A DNA stretch of 64,000 bases, taken from contig NZ_AQXZ01000008.1 of the NCBI RefSeq assembly GCF_000380645.1, positions 42,737 to 106,736 on the forward strand, written 5' to 3'. Made by a program: the position numbers and the translations under genes. This DNA comes from Smaragdicoccus niigatensis DSM 44881 = NBRC 103563. Lineage in GTDB: Bacteria; Actinomycetota; Actinomycetes; Mycobacteriales; Mycobacteriaceae. Numbering within the stretch: position 1 is the stretch's first letter; the number at the start of each line of letters is the position of its first letter. The notes beneath the pieces were generated by a model that saw only the letters and a list, made by a program, of their open reading frames with translations, searched no databases and was not told the origin of the DNA. This document shows, piece by piece, positions 37,485 to 47,319 of this stretch.

Positions 37485-38489
37485 ATGACTGGTGCGGTTC
37501 CCCTCAGTGTCGGAATGTCGGGTTCGGCTGTGGTTGGAGCGACGGGCCAGGCGAAGCGAATTCTGCTCGCCGAGCCGCGTGGCTACTGTGCGGGTGTCGA
37601 CCGAGCGGTCGAGACCGTCGAGAAGGCTCTCGAGAAGCATGGTGCGCCCATCTACGTGCGCAAAGAGATCGTGCACAACCGGCATGTCGTGGAAACGCTG
37701 ACCGACCGGGGCGTCATCTTCGTCGACGAGACGGACGAGGTCCCCGAGGGTTCGCTGCTGATCTTCTCGGCGCACGGCGTCTCGCCGGCCGTTCACGAGT
37801 CGGCCGAGCAGCGCCATCTTCGAACGATCGACGCGACGTGCCCGCTGGTGACGAAGGTGCACCAGGAGGCGAAGCGCTTCGCTCGCGATGACTTCGACAT
37901 TCTGCTCATCGGCCATGAGGGGCACGAGGAGGTCGAGGGAACCGCTGGTGAGGCCCCGAACCACGTGCAGATCGTCGATGGTCCCGACGCGGTCGACAAG
38001 ATCACCGTTCGCGATGAATCGAAGTTGATCTGGTTGTCGCAGACGACGCTGAGCGTCGACGAGACGATGGAGACGGTAAACCGACTGCGCGAGCGATTCC
38101 CGCTGCTGCAGGACCCGCCGAGCGACGACATCTGCTACGCGACCCAGAACCGCCAGGTGGCCGTGAAGGCCATGGCGCCGCACTGTGATCTGGTCATCGT
38201 CGTCGGTTCGCGCAACTCGTCGAACTCGGTTCGCCTCGTCGAGGTCGCGCTCGGAGCCGGCGCGCGTGCTGCCAAGCTCGTGGACTATGCCCGCGAGGTC
38301 GATCCTCAGTGGCTCGAGGGTGTGTCCACCGTTGGTCTCACGTCGGGTGCGTCGGTTCCGGAAGTGCTGGTCCAGGGCGTTATCGAACTGCTCGCAGGAT
38401 TCGGCTTCGGACAGGTGCAGCCGGTCACGACGGCGACGGAGTCGCTGGTCTTCTCCCTGCCGCGCGAACTGCGCGCCGCGCGCAAGTAG
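37485..38489 (+). CDS. ispH: 4-hydroxy-3-methylbut-2-enyl diphosphate reductase
   Basis: 334 residues. IspH/LytB carries out the last step of the MEP pathway to IPP and DMAPP with a [4Fe-4S] cluster. The three cluster cysteines are in [20 protein letters not shown] and [11 protein letters not shown]. The substrate residues SQTTLS and SRNSSNS are present. The ATG lies seven nt after a TACGCT box with no Shine-Dalgarno; upstream in-frame starts are less likely. Corresponds to Rv1110. Confidence 0.96.
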   Translation: MTGAVPLSVGMSGSAVVGATGQAKRILLAEPRGYCAGVDRAVETVEKALEKHGAPIYVRKEIVHNRHVVETLTDRGVIFVDETDEVPEGSLLIFSAHGVSPAVHESAEQRHLRTIDATCPLVTKVHQEAKRFARDDFDILLIGHEGHEEVEGTAGEAPNHVQIVDGPDAVDKITVRDESKLIWLSQTTLSVDETMETVNRLRERFPLLQDPPSDDICYATQNRQVAVKAMAPHCDLVIVVGSRNSSNSVRLVEVALGAGARAAKLVDYAREVDPQWLEGVSTVGLTSGASVPEVLVQGVIELLAGFGFGQVQPVTTATESLVFSLPRELRAARK

Positions 38490-38514
38490 CGCCGGCGCCG
38501 CACTACGGCGTACA

Positions 38515-39309
38515 TCAGCCACGCGGCTCATCGCGGTAGCGAAGCCGTCCGGGGTGTGCCGGCGCATCGTTGATGCGGTTTGGCGTGGCCAGCGCCGGAG
38601 TTCCCCACTGCCGGCGGGGCTGACGCCGGGTCTCGCGAACCGGCTCGTTCGCCCGGGCACGGCGTGCTTCGAGTCGCGCGCGAGTCTGGTCGGTCGGCTG
38701 GCGGTAGGCGGTATCGGACTGAACGTCCGGTCGTGGTGCGCGCGAATTCGTGCGGAACGTCGGGTCCGGGGCAGGCGGTGGCGTACGCCGGCTGACGCGC
38801 GGTTCCCGAGTCGGGCGACGGTCTTCCGGCAGTGACGGCTTGGCCACCCGGCCGGTCATCCAGCGGAAGACAGCCAGCACGAGCACAACGATCGAGGCCG
38901 CAAGCATCACGGGGAATCGGTCGACCATGGGGATCGCGACGTTGAGGAGCATGTCCTTGAGCGAACTCGGAGAGCTGCCCGAAACCACGACGGCCGCGAC
39001 CGGCACCGAAGCCGCCATGATCAGCGGCGGCTGCACCGCCGCAGTGAACAGTCCGCGGTGACGAACGGCAAGTACTGCCGCCACACAGCCGAGAAAGTAC
39101 AAGGCCGAGAAGGTTGCGGTGAGCTCGTTGCCCAGGAGGGCGTCGACACCGATACCGACTCCAGTGAAACCGAGGGCGATCAGAACCGCGACGGGCGCGG
39201 CGACGCCTCGGCGTGCGGCCACGATCGAGCGGTACTCGAGCGGCACTGTGCTGCGCGCAGGCTGGTTTGTCGCCGGATCAAAGCCTTCGGCGCGACGTAA
39301 ACGCTCCAC
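38515..39309 (-). CDS. Multi-pass membrane protein, DUF6542-like (Rv1111c-like)
   Basis: 264 residues from GTG 39309. Four hydrophobic helices occupy roughly residues 40-155 (for example AAPVAVLIALGFTGVGIGV and MLAASIVVLVLAVFRWM). A long Arg/Pro-rich, probably disordered cytoplasmic tail follows. The position convergent with ispH matches Rv1111c. Function unknown; the DUF6542 assignment is from memory. Confidence 0.65.
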   Translation of the reverse strand: MERLRRAEGFDPATNQPARSTVPLEYRSIVAARRGVAAPVAVLIALGFTGVGIGVDALLGNELTATFSALYFLGCVAAVLAVRHRGLFTAAVQPPLIMAASVPVAAVVVSGSSPSSLKDMLLNVAIPMVDRFPVMLAASIVVLVLAVFRWMTGRVAKPSLPEDRRPTREPRVSRRTPPPAPDPTFRTNSRAPRPDVQSDTAYRQPTDQTRARLEARRARANEPVRETRRQPRRQWGTPALATPNRINDAPAHPGRLRYRDEPRG

Positions 39310-39334
39310 AGAAGGCCACCCTAGCTGCTCAAAT

Positions 39335-40498
39335 TCAGAATTCCGTCGTGGCGAGGCCGGTTGTCGTGGAGCTTTCGTCCCACAAAACCGAACGTGGGCG
39401 CACGTCGACGGTCGATAGCTCCGGACCGTCCTCGTCGAAATGCTGGAGCTCGTTGAGCTTTCGCGCGGTGACCATGACGCGTGTCTCGATCGACGCCACG
39501 GCTTGGTTGAAGGACTCCACCGATTTGGCGAGTTGTACGCCGGCGCGATCGAGGTGCGCTCCGGCCGTCTTGATCCGGTTGTACAGCTCGCGTCCGAGCT
39601 GTTGAATCTTCGCCGCGTCGCGCGAGATCGCATCTTGGCGCCAGGTGAGCGCGACCGTGCGGAGCATCGTCATGAGCGTGGTCGGCGTTGCGAGGACGAC
39701 CTTGTTGCTGAAGGCATACTCGAGCAGCGCGGCGTCTGCGGCGAGCGCCGAGTCCAGGAAGACGTCGCCCGGCAGGAACAGGACGACGAACTCCGGGCTG
39801 GTGGGAAACGAATCCCAGTAGGCCTTCGCCGCGAGAGTGTCGACATGTGCCCGGACCTGCTTGGCGTGTTTGCGCAGTTGAACCTGCTGCTCGCTGGAGT
39901 CCGCAGTCTGCATCGAGTCGAGGTATGCGCTGAACGGGACCTTCGCATCCACGACGATGTGACGCCCGCCCGCGAGGTGAATGACCATGTCCGGCCGGAC
40001 GCCGTCGCCGCTGTGCTGGAGATCGAAGTCGCAGTGCTGCTTCATGCCGGCTAGTTCGACGACTCGCTGCAACTGCACCTCGCCCCAGCGGCCGCGGACC
40101 GTGGGGGCGCGAAGTGCCGACACCAGCTGGCTGGTCTGCGCGGCGAGTTGCTGAGACGTCCGGTGCATGCCATCGACGGTCGAGGAGAGGCCGGCATAGG
40201 CCCGGAGTCGGTCCGCCTCGACCTGCTCGACGTGTTCGGCGAGCGCGAGAACGCTGTCGCGAAGCGGGTCGACGATGCGTGAGATCTCGTCGCTGAGGGC
40301 GCCGGCGTGGCGCTTCGCCGAATCCTCACTCGCCAGCGCCAAGGAGGACTCGACGAGCCCCTGACTTCCGCTCAACGCCGCCAAACGTGCCTCGGCCTCG
40401 GCGGTCCGTCGCTGCATGCGGGCAGACTGCACCGCCCAGCCCAGCGCGAAGCCGAGGCCGAGCGCCAGAACAAAGAGAAGCAGCACCGAGATCGTCAT
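39335..40498 (-). CDS. rmuC: RmuC family DNA recombination protein
   Basis: 387 residues. An N-terminal membrane helix (VLLLFVLALGLGFALGWAV) and a coiled coil (residues about 28-120) lead to the nuclease-like domain. RGRWGEVQLQRVVELAGM, IVVDAKVPFSAYLD and SPEFVVLFLPGD are RmuC signatures; the D-x-K of VDAK suggests a PD-(D/E)XK-type site. In E. coli RmuC limits inversions at short repeats. It sits close to sbcDC, another repeat-acting nuclease. Confidence 0.93.
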   Translation of the reverse strand: MTISVLLLFVLALGLGFALGWAVQSARMQRRTAEAEARLAALSGSQGLVESSLALASEDSAKRHAGALSDEISRIVDPLRDSVLALAEHVEQVEADRLRAYAGLSSTVDGMHRTSQQLAAQTSQLVSALRAPTVRGRWGEVQLQRVVELAGMKQHCDFDLQHSGDGVRPDMVIHLAGGRHIVVDAKVPFSAYLDSMQTADSSEQQVQLRKHAKQVRAHVDTLAAKAYWDSFPTSPEFVVLFLPGDVFLDSALAADAALLEYAFSNKVVLATPTTLMTMLRTVALTWRQDAISRDAAKIQQLGRELYNRIKTAGAHLDRAGVQLAKSVESFNQAVASIETRVMVTARKLNELQHFDEDGPELSTVDVRPRSVLWDESSTTTGLATTEF

Positions 40499-40553
40499 GA
40501 CCTCGATGCTGCCTCATACCTCTGACAAGTAGCGCAGATGTGCTCTGACCTGC

Positions 40554-40838
40554 CTATTCGCTGAACGCGCCCATCACCGGAACCCATTCGTGGATCTCAG
40601 TGCGCTCGATGAGGTTCTCGGTGGCAAAGACATCCTTGCTGAGAAGCTCGCGGAGAGCGTCCGCACTTTCCGCGCGGAACAGAAGTAGTGCACCGGTCCC
40701 GTCCGGGTACGCCCCGGACGAGAGGTTGATCCCGGCGTCCACCAACTCCCGCAGGTAGGTGCGGTGTGCCGGCCGGTGAGCATCCCGCGCCGGGATCGTG
40801 GCCTCGGTGTAGGTGTACTGAACAGCGAAGATTGGCAT
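40554..40838 (-). CDS. YciI family protein
   Basis: 94 residues, the standard size of this ferredoxin-like alpha/beta-barrel family. The family His and Asp appear in RPAHRTYLRELVDAG and ELLSKDVFATENLIERTEIHEW. It starts four bases after the MMPL stop on the same strand, so the two are probably co-transcribed. Enzymatic role unknown. Confidence 0.85.
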   Translation of the reverse strand: MPIFAVQYTYTEATIPARDAHRPAHRTYLRELVDAGINLSSGAYPDGTGALLLFRAESADALRELLSKDVFATENLIERTEIHEWVPVMGAFSE

Positions 40839-40842
40839 TGCG

Positions 40843-43041
40843 TCAGCCTACGGGCACCAGTTCGTCGTCTGGGTCCACCTTCCGCTGTTCGACCTCGATG
40901 TCCCGCTTGTGGGCCAGCTTCGACGGCCACCACATGTACCGGCCGATGTCGAGGTTCAGCGCCGTGACGAGAACCGACCGGACGATCAGGGTGTCGAGCA
41001 GAACACCCAACGCGACCGCGAAGCCGACCTCGGCGAGGAACACGATCGGCAGGGTCGCCAGGGCGGCGAACGTGCCCGCGAGGACCAGACCCGCTGAGGT
41101 GATGACACCACCGGTGGCGGCCAGGCCGATCAATGCGCCCTTTCGGGTGCCGACCCGCAACGTCTCCTCGCGAACTCGAGTCATCAGGAAGATGTTGTAG
41201 TCGATGCCGAGGGCGACGAGGAACACGAAGGCGAACAGCGGGAACGACGAGTCCGCGCCGGCGAAATCGAACACGTGCCGGAACACCAACGCACTGATGC
41301 CGAGCGCGGCGCCGAATGACAACACCACTGTGCCCAACAGAATCAGCGGTGCGACGACCGCGCGCAGGAGCGCCATCAGGATCAGCAGGACGACCACGAG
41401 AACGATCGGGATGATCAGCCGGTTGTCGGCCGCCGAGGCATCCTGGACGTCCTTGTTGATGGCCGTCTGTCCGCCGACGAGCGCATTCGCGCCCTGCAGT
41501 TTGTGCATCGCGTCGCGGGCGCGGTCGACGGTCGCGAACGCGGCCTTCGAGTCCGGAGAATCGGTCAGCGTGGCTTCGACGTAGACGATCCCGTCCTTCG
41601 AACCCATCGGCTTGACGCTGGCTGCGTCGATTCCGGGGACGCGGGCGAGGGTGCTGACGACCTCATCGGTCGCACTCGCATTGGCCACGACTGCCACCGG
41701 CGAACCCTCGCCACCCGGGAAGTGCTTGGCCAGCACCTCCTCGGCAGCGATCGACGGCTGTTCGCTGGTGAACATGTCCTTGTTGCTCAGGCCGTTGGCG
41801 TTGAGCTGCAGCATTCCGAAGCTGACGACCAGAAGCACGGCGGTGGTGCCGACCCACACCGCGCGCGGACGCTTGGCGAGGACGGTTCCAGTTCGTGCCC
41901 AGAAGCCCTTCGACGTCTGCGTCGGGGTTCCCAGACGCGGGATGAACGGCCAGAACACCCAGCGACCGCAGATCACCAGCAGGACCGGCAGAAGAATGAG
42001 CATCATCAGCAGGGCGACGACGATGCCGGCCGCCGCGACGGGCCCGAGTCCCGCTGTCGAGTTCATCTGCGCGAAGGTGAGGCACAACAGACCGATGACC
42101 ACGGTCGCGCCGCTGGCGATGATCGCGGGCGCTGCGCGGTGCAGTGCGTGCGCCATGGCTTCGTGACGGTCGGCGTAGCGGTGGAGTTCCTCGCGGTAGC
42201 GAGCGACGAGCAGCAGTGCGTAGTCGATACCCGCACCCAGGACCAGGACGCTCAGAATGCCGGCACTCTGACCATTCACGGTCAGGTCGCCGTACTTGGC
42301 CAGCAGGTACACGACACCTTGCGCCGTCATCACGCTCGCCACGCCACAGAACAGCGGAATGAGCCACAGCACGGGGCTGCGGTAGGTGAGCAACAGCATG
42401 ACGATGACCACGCCGACGGCGCTGAACAACAGAACGCCGTCGATTCCGCCGAAGGCTTCGGCCTGGTCCGCACCCTGTGCAGCAGGTCCGGCGATGGAGG
42501 CCTTCAGTCCGCCGGTGTCGGCATCGACGATCTTCCGCAGGTCGGTGACGATGCCGGGCAGCTTCTCCCAGCCCTCGCTGGACATGTGGGTCATCGCGAT
42601 GACCTGGACCGCCTGGCCGTCCGGTGAGGTGAATCGGGCGAGGTCAGCGCCCGTCAGCGACGGCATGTACGGAATCCACAGGTCGATCTTGTCTTCGGGA
42701 AGTCCCGCAAGTCCCGCGGTCGTCACGTTGGTGATGCCGTCGACGCCCTTGATCTTCTGGATGTCTTCGGTGATCGCCTGGATGTCGGCACCGGTGATGC
42801 CGGAGTCACGAGTGAAGACGATGATCGCCGGGATGTTGTTGGGGTCGGAGAACCCCTTGGTCTTGGCGAGGGCTTGAGTCGACTCGGCGTCTCCCGGAAG
42901 CCAGGAGGCGATGTCGTTCTTCTGGACACTGGTCAGCTGCGCGCCGAAGGACCCGATCGCACCGATGAAGACGAGAGCGAAGGCGAGAATCGCCCACTTC
43001 GTCCACCTATGCGTGATCCAACCGGCTACCTGTCGATTCAT
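40843..43041 (-). CDS. MMPL family transporter
   Basis: About 732 residues with twelve predicted helices in two MMPL/RND halves. Each half has the Asp-Tyr proton-relay pair (GAGIDYALLLVARYREEL and ALGIDYNIFLMTRVREETL). Large extracytoplasmic loops follow TM1 and TM7. MmpL proteins export lipids or small molecules across the inner membrane, powered by protons. The ATG at 43041 (MNRQVAGWITHRWTKWAI) is preferred to the upstream frame start. No lipid-synthesis genes are adjacent, so cargo is unknown. Confidence 0.92.
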   Translation of the reverse strand: MNRQVAGWITHRWTKWAILAFALVFIGAIGSFGAQLTSVQKNDIASWLPGDAESTQALAKTKGFSDPNNIPAIIVFTRDSGITGADIQAITEDIQKIKGVDGITNVTTAGLAGLPEDKIDLWIPYMPSLTGADLARFTSPDGQAVQVIAMTHMSSEGWEKLPGIVTDLRKIVDADTGGLKASIAGPAAQGADQAEAFGGIDGVLLFSAVGVVIVMLLLTYRSPVLWLIPLFCGVASVMTAQGVVYLLAKYGDLTVNGQSAGILSVLVLGAGIDYALLLVARYREELHRYADRHEAMAHALHRAAPAIIASGATVVIGLLCLTFAQMNSTAGLGPVAAAGIVVALLMMLILLPVLLVICGRWVFWPFIPRLGTPTQTSKGFWARTGTVLAKRPRAVWVGTTAVLLVVSFGMLQLNANGLSNKDMFTSEQPSIAAEEVLAKHFPGGEGSPVAVVANASATDEVVSTLARVPGIDAASVKPMGSKDGIVYVEATLTDSPDSKAAFATVDRARDAMHKLQGANALVGGQTAINKDVQDASAADNRLIIPIVLVVVLLILMALLRAVVAPLILLGTVVLSFGAALGISALVFRHVFDFAGADSSFPLFAFVFLVALGIDYNIFLMTRVREETLRVGTRKGALIGLAATGGVITSAGLVLAGTFAALATLPIVFLAEVGFAVALGVLLDTLIVRSVLVTALNLDIGRYMWWPSKLAHKRDIEVEQRKVDPDDELVPVG

Positions 43042-43178
43042 AACTTCCACTAATACCGGCAAATCTGGCGCAAACGCCATCCGGTATTTCCCTGATATGA
43101 CCCTGAGCGCGCCCCGCGCATCTCACGCCCCGGCGCGGTTACCGCAACTTGTCAGAGGGCAGTCGTAGCGTCTGCGAC

Positions 43179-44333
43179 ATGCGGATCCTGCACACCTCCG
43201 ATTGGCACATTGGCCGAACGTTTCATGGTGTCGATCTCCTGGCTGACCAGCTCGCTGCACTTCTTGCCATTGCTGACCTGGTCACCGAGACCGGCGTCGA
43301 CGTCGTCGTGCTCGCCGGTGATGTGTACGACCGCGCGATTCCGAGTGCCGACGCGGTGTCGACCTGCATGGCCGGGCTCGAGGCAATCCGGGCCGCGGGT
43401 GCCCAGCTCGTCGTTTCGTCCGGCAATCACGACTCGGCCCCGCGGCTCGGTGCGGGATCGTCCTTCGCTGCCGCGGGCGGGCTGCACCTGCGCACGGACC
43501 TGAAGCAGATCGCCCAGCCGGTTGAGCTCGTCGACGAGCATGGCCCGGTTTTGATCTACGGCATTCCGTACCTCGAACCCGAGGTGACCCGGCATGGCTT
43601 GGCGTGCGGCAACTCGCACGAATCGGTGCTGACTGCGGCGATGGGTCAGATCCGTGCCGACATCGAGTCTCGAGATGGCGCGCGCACAGTGGTCGTCGCG
43701 CATGCGTTCGTCGTCGGCGGTGAGCCCTCGGAATCCGAGCGATCGATCTCGGTCGGGGGAGTCGAAACCGTGCCGGCCGGGGTGTTCGCCGGCGTCGACT
43801 ATGTCGCCCTCGGACATCTGCACTCGCCGCAGACGATCGCCGAGAACGTCCGGTACTCGGGGTCTGTGCTGCCGTATTCCTTCGCGGAGACCTCCCATCG
43901 GAAGGCCGTCTGGGTCGTCGATCTCGACGCACAGGGCCTGTCGAACGTGGAACGACACGACTTGCCGATCATCCGCGGACTGTCGACCCTCACGGCGTCT
44001 CTCGAGGAACTGCTCACCGATCCGTCCTTTGCTACATATGAGGACCACTACATCTCCGTCCTGCTCACGGACGCGGTGCGCCCTGCGGAGGCAATGCGGA
44101 AGCTGAAGGCGCGCTTTCCCTTTGCCGTCCACCTCGACCTCGTGAACCAGCAGGCCATGCAGGCTCTCGACTATCGGCGAAGGGTCAAGGGACGGACGGA
44201 CCTCGATATCGCGCGCGGGTTTGTGGCCGACGTGCGAAGTGAACCGACGATTGGCGAAGTTGCCTGGCTCGAAAGTGCGCTCGCACAGGACGATCGTCAG
44301 GTCGAGCCGACGGGGGTGGCCAAGTCGGCATGA
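43179..44333 (+). CDS. sbcD: Exonuclease subunit SbcD (Mre11-like)
   Basis: 384 residues. Calcineurin-like phosphoesterase motifs are MRILHTSDWHIGRTF, VVLAGDVYDRA, SSGNHDSAPRL, VVAHAFV and YVALGHLHSPQ, which bind two Mn ions. With SbcC it forms an ATP-dependent nuclease that opens hairpins and processes double-strand ends. ATG 43179 gives the canonical N-terminus. Coupled to sbcC by an ATGA overlap. Confidence 0.96.
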   Translation: MRILHTSDWHIGRTFHGVDLLADQLAALLAIADLVTETGVDVVVLAGDVYDRAIPSADAVSTCMAGLEAIRAAGAQLVVSSGNHDSAPRLGAGSSFAAAGGLHLRTDLKQIAQPVELVDEHGPVLIYGIPYLEPEVTRHGLACGNSHESVLTAAMGQIRADIESRDGARTVVVAHAFVVGGEPSESERSISVGGVETVPAGVFAGVDYVALGHLHSPQTIAENVRYSGSVLPYSFAETSHRKAVWVVDLDAQGLSNVERHDLPIIRGLSTLTASLEELLTDPSFATYEDHYISVLLTDAVRPAEAMRKLKARFPFAVHLDLVNQQAMQALDYRRRVKGRTDLDIARGFVADVRSEPTIGEVAWLESALAQDDRQVEPTGVAKSA

Positions 44334-47299
44334 GGTTGCACAAGCTGTCGATCACCGCGTTCGGGCCGTTCGCGGCGACCGTCGACGTGGATTTCGAGCA
44401 GCTTTCGACGGACGGGTTGTTCCTTCTCCATGGAGCGACGGGCTCAGGTAAGACGACGATTCTCGACGCGATCGCTTTTGCTCTCTACGGCCGTGTGCCC
44501 GGTGTGCGGGGGAAGGAGAACCGCCTCCGTTGCGATTACGCCGAGGCGGCGGTCGTTCCTCGCGTCGAGCTCGAAGCGACGGTCGGCGGTCGTCGCCTCC
44601 GTCTGATCCGGAGCCCTGAGTACCTCCGGCCCAAGCGTCGTGGTGCCGGCGAGACGAAGGTCAACGCGGCGGTCACCCTGACCTGGCTCGACGGCAAAGG
44701 CAACAACCTGACGCGGCACACCGAGGTCGGCGATGAGGTCAACCGTCTGCTCGGGATGAGCGCTGAACAGTTCTTCCAGGTGGTGATGCTTCCGCAGGGC
44801 GAGTTCGCGAAGTTCCTCGTGGCGGCTAATGACGAGCGCGAGAAGCTGCTCGAGCGCCTCTTCGACACCGGTCGGTTCAAGGCGGCGGAGGAGTGGCTGG
44901 CCGAGCAGCGGCGAAAGAGTGCCGATGAGCTCGAGACATTGAGCCAGGCTCGGGACCGTCTCGTTTCGGAAATCAAGGGAGCGACGGCCGCGGACCTGCC
45001 CGCGGACGGACATGTCGAATGGGCCACCGACCTGCTGGAATGTGCGCGGCTTCGCGTCGAACAGGGACGTGCAGAATACGAGCTCCGGAGTCGTGAGCGG
45101 ACCGAAGCACACAAGCGAGTGGCCGACGAAGAGGCATTGGCGGCACGCCTGATGAGGCGCGAACAGGCGTCGGCGGCGATGGCTGAGCTGCAAGCGCAAC
45201 ACGACACCTACCTGACCTGGGTGTCCGAGCTCGAAGGTGCCCGGCGCAGCGCCGAGGTCGCTGTTCTCGATGCGCAGCTGGTGTCTGCTCAGGTCCGGAA
45301 ATCCGGTGCGGAGAAACAAGTCGGTAGCTGCGCGGTCGCGCTCGAGTCGGATGCTGACGGCGCCGACCTAGCTGCGATTCTGCAATCCCTCGAAGCGGGG
45401 GAGCGGGTCTCGGCGGTCGATCAGGCGATCGGGACCTGGAACGCCGAAATCGGTCTGCTCGACGCGATCATTCCGCAGGTCGAGGAGCTGGCTGCGACCG
45501 AATCGGCACGTCAGCGGGCGGGGACAGAACTCGAATCCGTCGGCGTCAGGCTCGCTGCGCTGACGGAGCAACGTGCGGTGCTCCCAACGCAGATCGCCGA
45601 AGTCGACGGCGAGCTCAGCGTTGATTCCGACCTCGCCGCCGGACTCGACGCGTTGATGGTTTCGGCGCGCGAATGCCGGAACCAGCTCGACGCCGCGAAG
45701 GCGCTCGTGCAGCAGCGTCGCGCCGTGCAATCTGCCGAGGCAGCCGCGATCGCGAGTCGCTCCGCGCACGTGTCTGCCCGGGAGAACCTCGTCGATGTTC
45801 GCGAGCGTCGTCTCAACTCGATGGCGGTCGAATTGGCGGGAGCGTTGGTCGCTGGCGAGCCCTGCGAGGTCTGTGGATCTGTCGAGCATCCCGCCCCGGC
45901 GGTTCCGGGCGGTTCCGGCGCAACCAAGGATGACGAGGCGAAGGCCCGGGCTGCGGAGCAGCGGGCCGCTGACCTCAAGGAACTCGATCAGGAGCGGCTC
46001 GCAGAAGCTCGCCGTGAGGCCGACCGGTTGCTGGTCGTCTCGAACGACGAGCCGGTGAGCACTCTGACCACTCGCCACGTCGACCTTGTCGCCAAGCTCG
46101 ATGCCGCTCGCGCTGCTACTGCCCGAATTGAAGCATTGCGGTCGACGATTGTTCGATTGCAGGCCCAGCAGTCCAGCCTCGACGAGGAGATCCGCGAGGC
46201 CGAGAAGCGGTCCGCCGTCCTGACCCAACAGATTGCTTCCGTTGACGAGGACCTCGAGCGACGTCGGGCCGCAATCGGTGATGTCTGTCGGTCCGACATT
46301 TCGCCGGTCGCGCGCCGCGATCGACTGTCGAGCCTCGTAACGACGGCGGGACGGCTGCGCGACGCACTCAACTCGTCGGCCACCGCCGCCGAGGCGGTTC
46401 GCGAGCTCGAAGCCAGGGTGGGCCGCGCGGCGCTGGACGCCGGATTCGAGACCGCCGAGTCCGCACGGCAGGCGGTCCGCGGAGATACACAGATCAAGCG
46501 GCTCGAGAGTGGCTTGCGTGCGGTCGACGATCGACGGGTTCGTGCCGAGGCCGTTCTCGAGGAGACCGCTCCAGACGCGGACAAACCCGTCGACGTTTTG
46601 GCGGTCACTGCGGTTCTGCGCGCGGCGACGGCCGACGCCGAGGCGACGGCAGCGAGGCTCTCGGCGGCTAAGGACGAGGTCGCGAAGCTGGAACGACTCG
46701 TCGTCGACCTCTGGGCAGCGGACAGCAAGATCGCGCCCAAACGCGAACGGCACAACGAACTTGCCGGCATCGCCGATCTCGTCGCCGGGCGCGGGCAGAA
46801 CCAGCGCAAGATCTCGTTGCGGTCCTACGTCCTCGCCGCGCGACTGGAGGAGGTCGCGGCCGAGGCGTCGATGCGGCTGCGGCGGATGTCGGGTGGTCGG
46901 TACGAGTTCGTTCACAGCGATGCTGCAGGCCCTCGCGGAACACTCGGCGGACTCGGCCTTGACGTTCGTGACCTCTACAACGACCAGGTCCGGTCGGTGA
47001 AAACCCTGTCTGGCGGGGAGAAGTTCATGGCGTCGCTGTCCTGTGCGCTCGGCCTGGCCGATGTTGTGGCCAACGAGTCGGGCGGCACCATGCTCGACAC
47101 CCTCTTCATCGACGAGGGGTTCGGCTCGCTGGACGGCGAATCGCTGGAGTCGGTCATGGGTGTCATCGACGATCTTCGTGAAGGTGGTCGGATCATCGGC
47201 GTGGTCAGTCACGTGGAGGAGATGCGGCAACGGATTCCCGCGCGGCTGCACGTTGTGCGTGGTCACCTGGGTTCTCGGCTGGAAGTACAGGTCAGTTGA
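44330..47299 (+). CDS. sbcC: Exonuclease subunit SbcC (Rad50-like)
   Basis: 989 residues of the SMC/Rad50 type. Walker A is LHGATGSGKTTILDA near residue 35. Long coiled coils flank a zinc-hook CEVCG near residue 512. The C-terminal lobe has the ABC signature TLSGGEKFMASLSCALGLA and Walker B/D-loop LDTLFIDEGFGSLD. All ATPase parts are intact. Partner of SbcD; ends 20 bp before ychF. Confidence 0.95.
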   Translation: MRLHKLSITAFGPFAATVDVDFEQLSTDGLFLLHGATGSGKTTILDAIAFALYGRVPGVRGKENRLRCDYAEAAVVPRVELEATVGGRRLRLIRSPEYLRPKRRGAGETKVNAAVTLTWLDGKGNNLTRHTEVGDEVNRLLGMSAEQFFQVVMLPQGEFAKFLVAANDEREKLLERLFDTGRFKAAEEWLAEQRRKSADELETLSQARDRLVSEIKGATAADLPADGHVEWATDLLECARLRVEQGRAEYELRSRERTEAHKRVADEEALAARLMRREQASAAMAELQAQHDTYLTWVSELEGARRSAEVAVLDAQLVSAQVRKSGAEKQVGSCAVALESDADGADLAAILQSLEAGERVSAVDQAIGTWNAEIGLLDAIIPQVEELAATESARQRAGTELESVGVRLAALTEQRAVLPTQIAEVDGELSVDSDLAAGLDALMVSARECRNQLDAAKALVQQRRAVQSAEAAAIASRSAHVSARENLVDVRERRLNSMAVELAGALVAGEPCEVCGSVEHPAPAVPGGSGATKDDEAKARAAEQRAADLKELDQERLAEARREADRLLVVSNDEPVSTLTTRHVDLVAKLDAARAATARIEALRSTIVRLQAQQSSLDEEIREAEKRSAVLTQQIASVDEDLERRRAAIGDVCRSDISPVARRDRLSSLVTTAGRLRDALNSSATAAEAVRELEARVGRAALDAGFETAESARQAVRGDTQIKRLESGLRAVDDRRVRAEAVLEETAPDADKPVDVLAVTAVLRAATADAEATAARLSAAKDEVAKLERLVVDLWAADSKIAPKRERHNELAGIADLVAGRGQNQRKISLRSYVLAARLEEVAAEASMRLRRMSGGRYEFVHSDAAGPRGTLGGLGLDVRDLYNDQVRSVKTLSGGEKFMASLSCALGLADVVANESGGTMLDTLFIDEGFGSLDGESLESVMGVIDDLREGGRIIGVVSHVEEMRQRIPARLHVVRGHLGSRLEVQVS

Positions 47300-47319
47300 G
47301 CGGGTAGACTTCTGACCTC

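Noticed and set aside
45368..47266. Minus-strand 632-codon frame inside sbcC
   Set aside because: Antisense shadow of an intact SbcC with ABC motifs.
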